From DASPJR01 sp035628505 (GTDB lineage: Bacteria; Planctomycetota; SZUA-567; H5-PLA8): a stretch of 64,000 nucleotides of DNA. The notes beneath the pieces are model-generated. The model was not told the origin of the DNA, did not search any database, and saw only the letters and a list, made by a program, of their open reading frames with translations. Where the stretch lies: assembly GCA_035628505.1 (NCBI GenBank), contig DASPJR010000042.1, forward strand, positions 1 to 64,000. Direction: 5' to 3'. The position numbers and the translations under genes were made by a program. Shown here in pieces: positions 57,854 through 64,000 of the stretch (positions within the stretch are counted from its first letter, which is position 1; each line of letters begins with the position of its first letter).

Positions 57854-60094
57854 ATGTTCAAGAAAATCTCGTTTTTTGCCGTCCTTTTCTCGTTGCTCTG
57901 CGCGAGCCTTTCTGCCGGGCAACCCAAGCGCGGCCAGCTTGATCCGCGCGGGACGGTACATATTCCCATCGGCATACCCAACACGCTCGATACGCTGAAG
58001 ACCTTCGTCGAAGCCGAAGGAAATTTTTCGCCCGGCGTCGGCAGTTATGGAATCTATTTCTGGATCTACGATCACGACGCGAACACGTTTACAGCTCCGA
58101 CGATGGACGGCGTTAAATCCGAACACGGTCTGAGCGGCACCGGCGTGCTGATTCCATGGACCACCTGGTCCGCGGGAGATATCGCGGTGCGCACGGAAGT
58201 CTGCCACGTGCTGAAAGCGCTGCCTCCCACAGGGATACCGGGTGGGCCGGTCGGAGTACACGTGGCCGGTGCGCGCGCCCGCATGATGAACCGTGGCAAC
58301 AAGCCGAAGAAGTTTTCCCTGTTTGTCGCGCTGCGCCCACTGGGCGCTGCCGGGTGGCAGGTGAAGAAACTCGAGGTTTCCCCGGAAGGCGACACGCTGC
58401 TCGTTGATGGCCGCACGGCCGTGGCGGCGTCCCGTAAGCCCGACGCCGTCGGCGTTCTGCCACTGGATAACATCGGTGAGGCGGCATCGGCCGGAAATGT
58501 TCCCGAGGCCAAAAGCGCCGAGTCGCCTAACGGCGAATGCTCGGGGGCAATGAAATTCACGTTTGCGCTGCTGCCCACGCAGGAAGCGACGCTTGATATC
58601 GTCTGCCCCGTACTTCCCGGACGCAACGCCGTACGCCACCAGTGGGACGGCAAGAGCGCCTGGGCGCAGTTCGACGAAGCCGTGCCGAACTCGGACAACA
58701 GCGGCCAGAGGCAGCCAGACGCGGGTCTGAATTACTATCGCAATCTAAAAGTTGAATCGATGCTCAACGACGCGGCCGAGTACTGGCAGGATTTTACCGG
58801 CCGCGTGAAAATCAGGCTGCCGGATCCACGCTGGGCCGAATGCTTCGCTGCGACGCTCGGACATGTGGCGCTGGCGATGAACGAAGGCGCGCCGGACGTA
58901 GCGGTCGTCAACTACAACGTCTACAACCGCGACGGCGTTTATGTCGCCAACATGCTTCAAAAGGCCGGCCAGAACGAGCTCGCTGATCAGTGCATCCGCT
59001 ACTTCGCATCACATCCCTTCAATGGACGCGTGCAACCCGAAGCTGACAATCCCGGACAGATTCTCTGGATCATCGGGCAGCACTGGCTTTTCACACGCGA
59101 CGAAGCGTGGCTGCCGCTGGCATACGGCACGGCGAAGCAGCTCGTAAAAATGATTGCCTACTACCGCACCACGCCCGGCCCGCACTGGGTTAACGCGCGT
59201 TCCATGAAATTCGGCGACGACCTGCCGAAAGAACAGCGCCAGGAGCTTAAGCCCGGCGCCTGCGACGGATTCCATCCGGAATACACGGAAGCCTTTGACA
59301 TCGCCGGACTCCGCGCTGCAATCCTGCTCGGCGAAGCGCTGAAAGAAACGAAAGACGTCGAGGAATTCCGCGCGCTCGAAAAGCAGCTCTTCGAGAAATA
59401 CGATGCGCGTTTTGGCGCGAATCTGAAAAAAGAGTACGGCAGCTACTCGGTGCTGTGGCCCTGCCAGCTTTATCCTTACAGTGAGGGCAAAGCGTGGGAG
59501 CAGTTTAAAAGTATCGGAGCGCAGAAGCCTACGAGCTGGCGTTACTTCCCGCCCGCAACGGCGCACCAGGGCCTGCTTGCCGGAAATCGGGAGGCCGGTC
59601 ACGGCACGCTGGCGCTGCATCTGGATCACGAGCAGATGAAAGGCTGGTATGCGTTCGACGAAGGCGGCAAGAGCGGGTCCGGCGGCTGGAAGCATCTGAA
59701 GACGACGTGGAACGGCGACATCGCCATGCCGCACGGCTGGGCCATCGCTGAAGTGAACCTGCTGCTGCGCGACAGCCTCGCCTTCGAAGACAAAACACGG
59801 CTGGTGCTGCTGGCCGGCGTACCGCCAGACTGGTTCAAGAAGCCGGAAGGCATGAGCGTCGAGAAAATGCCGACTCATTTCGGACTCTGCTCGTTCAAGT
59901 ATGTTCCCAATGACAAGGGGGCAACGCTGACACTGAGCGGCAAAGCCGAGCCCGCTGACGGCTTCATCCTGCGCCTGCCAAAGGAACTCAACGCAAAAGC
60001 GAAAGCCGGCGACAAGGAGCTCGCGCGCGCCGAGAACGGCGATTTCGTCATTCCGACGAACACTGAAAAAGTCGAACTCGAGTGGGTGAAGTAG
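57854..60094 (+). CDS. Exported six-hairpin glycosidase-like protein
   Basis: 746 residues, start ATG with GCGGAG before it and a signal peptide MFKKISFFAVLFSLLCASLSAG. The N-terminal ~300 residues are beta-rich. From about residue 320 on, alpha-helical repeats (LGHVALAMNEG, YVANMLQKAGQNELADQCIRYF, HWLFTRDEAWLPLAYGTAKQLVKMI) suggest an (alpha/alpha)6 barrel as in GH15/65/94-type enzymes. The C-terminal ~100 residues are beta-rich again. Polysaccharide hydrolysis or phosphorolysis outside the cell is inferred. I cannot name the family or catalytic acids. Confidence 0.65.
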   Translation: MFKKISFFAVLFSLLCASLSAGQPKRGQLDPRGTVHIPIGIPNTLDTLKTFVEAEGNFSPGVGSYGIYFWIYDHDANTFTAPTMDGVKSEHGLSGTGVLIPWTTWSAGDIAVRTEVCHVLKALPPTGIPGGPVGVHVAGARARMMNRGNKPKKFSLFVALRPLGAAGWQVKKLEVSPEGDTLLVDGRTAVAASRKPDAVGVLPLDNIGEAASAGNVPEAKSAESPNGECSGAMKFTFALLPTQEATLDIVCPVLPGRNAVRHQWDGKSAWAQFDEAVPNSDNSGQRQPDAGLNYYRNLKVESMLNDAAEYWQDFTGRVKIRLPDPRWAECFAATLGHVALAMNEGAPDVAVVNYNVYNRDGVYVANMLQKAGQNELADQCIRYFASHPFNGRVQPEADNPGQILWIIGQHWLFTRDEAWLPLAYGTAKQLVKMIAYYRTTPGPHWVNARSMKFGDDLPKEQRQELKPGACDGFHPEYTEAFDIAGLRAAILLGEALKETKDVEEFRALEKQLFEKYDARFGANLKKEYGSYSVLWPCQLYPYSEGKAWEQFKSIGAQKPTSWRYFPPATAHQGLLAGNREAGHGTLALHLDHEQMKGWYAFDEGGKSGSGGWKHLKTTWNGDIAMPHGWAIAEVNLLLRDSLAFEDKTRLVLLAGVPPDWFKKPEGMSVEKMPTHFGLCSFKYVPNDKGATLTLSGKAEPADGFILRLPKELNAKAKAGDKELARAENGDFVIPTNTEKVELEWVK

Positions 60095-60097
60095 GAT

Positions 60098-60162
60098 TTA
60101 GAGTCGGGAGTCGGGAGTCAGGAGTCAGGAGTCGGGAGTCCGGGAGTCCGGGAGTCTGCACG
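60098..60162. repeat. GAGTCGG heptamer tandem repeat
   Basis: Units GAGTCGG and GAGTCAG repeated about seven times, turning into GAGTCCGG. It lies in the short spacer between two plus-strand genes. Confidence 0.8.
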
Positions 60163-60181
60163 GAGGGGAGGGGAGCCGGCG

Positions 60182-60670
60182 ATGCCGATGTCCGATTACA
60201 TCCGTGGCCTGCGCGCGAAGATCGGGCATGACATGATCTTCTCGCCCGGCGTGGCCGGCATCGTCATCAACCCAGCCGGCGAAGTTCTACTGCAGCGCCG
60301 TTCGGACAACGGGCAGTGGGGCATTCCCGGCGGCGCGATCGATCCGGGCGAAGAGCCCGCTGACGCTGCCGCGCGCGAAGTGTTCGAAGAGACGGGCGTG
60401 CGTGTGATTCCCGAACGCGTTGTCGGCGTGTACGGCGGACCGGATTTCAAATTTGACTATCCGAACGGCGACCGCGTCATGGTGATCAGCATCACCTTCG
60501 CATGCCGGCCGGTTTCAGGCGAACCGCGCGTGAATGACGACGAATGCCTTGAAGTGCGCTACTTCGCGCCCGATCAGCTGCCGCCGCTGCACGCGCGGGA
60601 CGTGATGCGCATTCAGCAGGCGCTGCGTAATGATCCCACGACATTTTTTAAATGGTCGCCAGACGTCTGA
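60182..60670 (+). CDS. NUDIX hydrolase
   Basis: 162 residues, start ATG after GGAGGGGAG. The NUDIX box is intact: GGAIDPGEEPADAAAREVFEETGV fits GX5EX7REUXEEXGU (read here in two parts, GGAIDPGEEPADAAAR and EVFEETGV). The following VVGVYGGPDFKF and VMVISITFACRP are common to MutT/ADP-ribose-type members. It hydrolyses a nucleoside diphosphate linked to another moiety. The substrate cannot be told from the motif. Cytosolic. It lies alone between a repeat tract and a convergent oxidoreductase gene. Confidence 0.9.
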   Translation: MPMSDYIRGLRAKIGHDMIFSPGVAGIVINPAGEVLLQRRSDNGQWGIPGGAIDPGEEPADAAAREVFEETGVRVIPERVVGVYGGPDFKFDYPNGDRVMVISITFACRPVSGEPRVNDDECLEVRYFAPDQLPPLHARDVMRIQQALRNDPTTFFKWSPDV

Positions 60671-60673
60671 TTC

Positions 60674-60722
60674 ACCACGGAGATCACGGAGACGAAAGAT
60701 CTTTCTCTGTGATCTCTGTGGT
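60674..60722. repeat. Inverted-repeat spacer unit (CACCACGGAGATCACGGAGA type)
   Basis: CACCACGGAGATCACGGAG and a downstream CTCTGTGATCTCTGTGGTG are inverted copies with a GACGAAAGATCTTT centre. A related AACACGGAGGCGCGGAGG lies at about 39398. It could act as a terminator between the convergent genes. Confidence 0.6.
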
Positions 60723-60728
60723 GAGAAA

Positions 60729-62591
60729 CTACGGCTTCGGCGCGCGGACCTTCTCGAGCTTTTCCGGCGGAAGATTCTGTGTGGCGCGGTAGAGGAACTC
60801 GAGTAAATCACCGCGCGTCCAGGCGGGTGCGTCGGCGTCTTTTTTAATTTCCCCAACGCCGCTCCACGCCAGCCAGTTCTTCATGTCCGTCTCGGAAACC
60901 GGCTGATCCAGCTTCGCTTCCCAATCGGGCAGGAAGCCGCGGAGGCCGAAGAACTGAACGACGGCGTGACGCGGATGCGTGCTCGGCACATCCTTATAGT
61001 AAATCAGGATGGCCTTCTGCTTGACCAGCTCCCGCTGAATTGCGTCGACGTTGACCTTGCGCGGCGGCAGGCCAGTGCGAATGCTTTCTGCAGCGGCAAT
61101 GCCGGCAGCGTGGCCCAGCGCCATCCAGCACGGCTCCATGCGCAGCGTTCCAAAACCCAGATGCGTCGCGGAGACGGGAACAGGCGTCAGCAGACCATCA
61201 ACTTTTTTCGGAACGATGATGCCGTACGGCACCGTGTAGGGACGGGTTGCGTGGCTGAGGAAGCCATCAAGATGCACGCGGTTGGGCTCGCGCTTGCGGA
61301 TCGCGTGCGAGTCGATTGCGTAATGGCTGGCAGTGATGCTGCTGGCATGCAGCGGCGGCCGGCCAGTCTTGGTGACGGGCAGCGAGTCGTGCGCTGTGAA
61401 GAGGTATTCGCCTTCAATGCGCCGGCCTTCGCGCACGTAGGCCTGGCGCGGAAAATTGCCGTTGTCTTTGTATTCGTTCTTCGCCAGGCCCCACTGCTGG
61501 CACTTCTGCCGGAATTCTTCAGGTAACTCGGGATCGTTCTGCGCGAAATAGAAAAGGCCCAGCGTGTAATCGCGCAGCCGCTGTGCAAACTTGTCGCGCC
61601 AGGCCCAGTCTGCAGTAGGCCAGGGCCAGTTTTCTTCAGGCAGATCGGTGGAGATGAACGCGAGGTGCTGATTGTTCGCGTCGGTTTTGCCGTTGGGCAG
61701 ATGAACGATGTTGGTAATGCGGCCAATGCCATCGAACGCGACTTCGCCACGGTGCTTGCCCGGCGTGCGGTTCAGCTTCACATCGTCGATCAATGAAACG
61801 TACTCCTCGCGGTTGTACGTGGCGGGCTTTTCGATCTTCACTTTATTGTCGTCGCGGGTGGTGATGCACATGCGATAGTTATAGGCTTGGATGGTATCGT
61901 CGCCTTCGCCGGTGGAGCCTTCGCCCACTTCCGTCGGCGGCGTGCCCCATGCCTTGTACACACGCCCGGCGAGCGGCTCGTTGTATTCGCTTTTGCCCTC
62001 GCGGCGCGTGCGCCACGGCGCGCCGGCGGCTGCGGCAAGATCGCCTTCGTACGTTGCATCGATGAAGACTTTGCCGGAGTAATGTTCGAGCTCGCGATTT
62101 TTCAAGTTCGTGACGGTGATCTGCACCAGCCGTCCATTCTCGAGCACCACGTTTTCAGGCTTTGCATCGAATTGACGCAGGCGCAGCACTTTGATTTTTC
62201 CGTGTTCCGAAAGCATCTTTGTGAAGATCTTCTCGGCAACGGACGGCTCGAAGTGGTAGCCGTCGCTGCACACTTTGACCTGCTCGGAATCCGGTCCGTA
62301 CTTCTCGACGTAGTAATTGCGCACGCGATTGACGAACTCGAGGAAGAGCCCGCCCGTGCAGCCGCGCGTGCCGATGTCCGTGGCGCCCAGCCCATTGGCC
62401 GGCAATCCGCCGATGTGCGAATTGCGGTCGAGAATCACCGATGTGTATCCCGCGCGCGCCGCACCGATAGCCGCCGTGATGCCGCCAGGCGTGCCGCCCA
62501 CGATGACGACATCGTACGTCTTGACCTCATCGGCCCCTCGCGCAGCAAAACAGACAGCAACCAGGCTCAGCAGCAACGTGCGAAACAGCAT
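60729..62591 (-). CDS. Exported FAD-dependent oxidoreductase
   Basis: 620 residues from the ATG at 62591 (AAGGA upstream), signal peptide ending CFAARGAD. The dinucleotide-binding motif VVIVGGTPGGITAAIGAARAG (GxxxGG variant) is followed by VILDRNSHIGGLPANGLGATD. The C-terminal half has the FAD_oxidored pattern (YLFTAHDSLPVTKTGRPPLHASSITASHYAID, HLGFGTLRMEPCWMALGHAAGIAAAESI). These enzymes are typical of planctomycetes and Verrucomicrobia and are often exported by Tat or Sec. Substrate probably a sugar or polyol. It is convergent with the NUDIX gene. Confidence 0.88.
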   Translation of the reverse strand: MLFRTLLLSLVAVCFAARGADEVKTYDVVIVGGTPGGITAAIGAARAGYTSVILDRNSHIGGLPANGLGATDIGTRGCTGGLFLEFVNRVRNYYVEKYGPDSEQVKVCSDGYHFEPSVAEKIFTKMLSEHGKIKVLRLRQFDAKPENVVLENGRLVQITVTNLKNRELEHYSGKVFIDATYEGDLAAAAGAPWRTRREGKSEYNEPLAGRVYKAWGTPPTEVGEGSTGEGDDTIQAYNYRMCITTRDDNKVKIEKPATYNREEYVSLIDDVKLNRTPGKHRGEVAFDGIGRITNIVHLPNGKTDANNQHLAFISTDLPEENWPWPTADWAWRDKFAQRLRDYTLGLFYFAQNDPELPEEFRQKCQQWGLAKNEYKDNGNFPRQAYVREGRRIEGEYLFTAHDSLPVTKTGRPPLHASSITASHYAIDSHAIRKREPNRVHLDGFLSHATRPYTVPYGIIVPKKVDGLLTPVPVSATHLGFGTLRMEPCWMALGHAAGIAAAESIRTGLPPRKVNVDAIQRELVKQKAILIYYKDVPSTHPRHAVVQFFGLRGFLPDWEAKLDQPVSETDMKNWLAWSGVGEIKKDADAPAWTRGDLLEFLYRATQNLPPEKLEKVRAPKP

Positions 62592-62717
62592 TCAGTCATC
62601 CTTTCGTAGTGGGTCCCGTAAGTATTCTTCCGCATCGCGCCAAAGCGTATGAAAAATCTCTCGTTGCCAGTTGCCAGCGGTCACCCGTCACCCGCGGCCA
62701 CGCGCGTGCTCGCTTTT

Positions 62718-62742
62718 TATGCATTATGCATTATGCATTATC
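62718..62742. repeat. ATGCATT tandem repeat
   Basis: TATGCATT repeated three times just before the start of the ABC ATPase gene. Related to the patches at 16992 and 21883. Confidence 0.7.
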
Positions 62743-62745
62743 CCC

Positions 62746-63825
62746 ATGAGCCTCGAAATTGACAATCTGCGGGTGAACTACGGCAGCACGCGCGCCCTGG
62801 ATGGCATCAGCATTAAGCTTGAGCCCGGCGAAATGTTCTTTCTGCTGGGCCCGTCCGGCTGCGGGAAATCCACACTGCTGCGCTCCGTTGCGGGTTTCAT
62901 CGAGAGCTTCGAAGGCGATATTCGCATCGGAACACAGTCACTCAAGGGCGTTCCGCCGCACAAGCGCGACTTTGGGATGGTTTTCCAGAATTATGCGCTC
63001 TTTCCACACCTGACGGTCGACGGGAACGTCGCCTTCGGGCTGGAGGCGCGCAGCGTTCCGGCCGCTGAGACAAAAACGCGTGTGGCTGATGCGCTGCAGA
63101 TGGTCGGACTCGCAGGTTACGGCAGCCGCCGCCCGGGCGAGCTTTCCGGCGGTCAGCAGCAACGCGTAGCACTCGCGCGCGCCCTGGTGATACGTCCGCG
63201 TGTTCTGCTGCTCGACGAGCCGCTTTCGAACCTGGACGCCAAACTGCGCTGGGAAATGCGCGAGGAGATCCGGCGCATTCACCGTCAGACGAAGATCACG
63301 ACGCTTTATGTCACGCACGATCAGAAAGAAGCTCTCTCGCTCGCCGACCGCATGGCCATTTTGAGAGCAGGCAGGCTCGAAGCGCTGGGTGCGCCGCGCG
63401 AACTGTACCGCCGGCCGCCGAACCGCTTCAGCGCTGATTTCCTGGGCGACGTGAATGCGCTTAACGGAAAAGTAGCTTCAGACGGCACAAGCGTGAGCAC
63501 GGCGTTGGGACAGTTTTCTCTCCCAGACAACGCGCTGCCGCCTTCAGCGCAGCCGGGCACGGAAGCGACTGTTTTCTGCCGGCCTGAGAGTGTGCAGCTC
63601 CTGAAGCCGGATGAACAGCCTGCTGCAGATTACGTTTTACTGAACGCGCCGGCGCGCATCGTCAGTGCCGCTTTTCTTGGCGAGAACACCCTGTATGAGC
63701 TGGAACTGCCCGGCGAGATCAAGTGGCGGGCGCTGCGGCACGAGTACGCGGGATGGGGGTTGAACGAGGGCATTTCGGTGAAAGTGGCGGTAGCGCACAA
63801 CGCGTGGTCTGCTATTCGGGAATGA
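62746..63825 (+). CDS. Sugar/polyamine-type ABC transporter ATPase
   Basis: 359 residues from the ATG at 62746, where the ATPase domain begins. An earlier start would run through spacer repeats. Walker A GPSGCGKST, Q-loop FQNYALFPHL, signature LSGGQQQRVALARAL, Walker B LLLDEPLSNLD and switch VTHDQKEAL are intact. The C-terminal ~100 residues are a TOBE domain (FCRPESVQLLKPDE, VSAAFLGENTLYELEL), as in PotA/MalK importers. The permease and binding-protein genes are not in the window and may follow. No ribosome-binding site is visible. Confidence 0.92.
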   Translation: MSLEIDNLRVNYGSTRALDGISIKLEPGEMFFLLGPSGCGKSTLLRSVAGFIESFEGDIRIGTQSLKGVPPHKRDFGMVFQNYALFPHLTVDGNVAFGLEARSVPAAETKTRVADALQMVGLAGYGSRRPGELSGGQQQRVALARALVIRPRVLLLDEPLSNLDAKLRWEMREEIRRIHRQTKITTLYVTHDQKEALSLADRMAILRAGRLEALGAPRELYRRPPNRFSADFLGDVNALNGKVASDGTSVSTALGQFSLPDNALPPSAQPGTEATVFCRPESVQLLKPDEQPAADYVLLNAPARIVSAAFLGENTLYELELPGEIKWRALRHEYAGWGLNEGISVKVAVAHNAWSAIRE

Positions 63826-64000
63826 GCACTATATAAGGAGCGGAGTCCAAAATAAGATCACTCAAGCGTGCTCAAGGAAAAGTGAAAGAGGCTTACTGCG
63901 TCCTAATGAATCGCTTGACTGTATAAAACGTTTTCAATGTTTCCGAATGTAGCGAGCTCAGCCTGCACATCGGGCTGTGCATCTCGACCTTACTTGATTT
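63826..64000. other. Spacer at window end
   Basis: 175 bases without a supported gene. The sequence is ordinary. A gene could start beyond the edge. Confidence 0.5.

Noticed and set aside
1..64000. tRNA, rRNA, tmRNA or CRISPR arrays
   Set aside because: I scanned for GGTTCGA-type T-loops, conserved rRNA stretches and regularly spaced 25-40-base repeats by eye and found none outside coding sequence.

Overview
The window is a 64 kb stretch of a GC-rich bacterial chromosome. It is packed with exported proteins (ThuA-like, UnbV/FG-GAP, NHL and PQQ propellers, FAD-dependent oxidoreductase, sugar-binding modules). The spacers are full of palindromic and short tandem repeats. There is a tandem family of small membrane proteins that begin MKRRWFQLHLS. 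Together these suggest a member of the PVC group, most likely Planctomycetota or a relative. This is inference: no rRNA or other phylogenetic marker lies in the window, and I see no tRNA, rRNA or CRISPR array.

Layout. 0-3.5 kb: minus-strand cluster of an isochorismatase-like/kinase-like fusion, a MerR regulator whose promoter contains a perfect inverted repeat, and a VIT-vWA protein cut by the window edge. 4-13.7 kb: exported proteins (ThuA-like, UnbV-type, glycosidase-like propeller, esterase, nitrilase, double thioredoxin). 13.8-15.3 kb: a lower-GC Fic module that sits beside the 3' remnant of a VOC-family gene. 15.4-28.8 kb: small exported proteins, a large propeller/PKD protein translationally coupled to a small alarmone hydrolase, DUF2950, a histidyl-tRNA synthetase with an N-terminal YbaK-like domain, a GT2 plus polytopic membrane protein pair, and a GntR/LacI-type repressor. 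29-36 kb: two exported propeller proteins, then HslU without an adjacent HslV. 36.5-37.5 kb: a TlpA-like thioredoxin whose first redox cysteine is an in-frame TGA followed by a SECIS-like hairpin, a probable selenoprotein. 37.6-45.9 kb: EF-hand protein, exported proteins, an ABC-2 exporter pair, a PQQ propeller and a HEAT/DUF3352-like protein. 45.9-51.6 kb: a candidate replication origin, dnaN, a BECR-type toxin plus DUF2283 pair, dciA-like DUF721 and gyrB. 51.6-56 kb: a repeat-rich accessory zone with decaying paralogues and a frameshifted Uma2 remnant. 56-64 kb: CobT, a fatty-acid-hydroxylase-like protein, a six-hairpin glycosidase-like protein, a NUDIX hydrolase, an FAD oxidoreductase and a PotA/MalK-type ATPase.

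How they fit together. The replication block has divergent transcription on either side of an AT-richer spacer that holds several DnaA-box-like sites, as expected at an origin. Many exported propeller, hydrolase and sugar-binding proteins suggest a polymer-degrading lifestyle. The strongest unusual signals are the UPPC selenoprotein, the YbaK-HisRS fusion, the left-edge MerR/vWA/kinase cluster, and the toxin-antitoxin-like pair between dnaN and dciA/gyrB.
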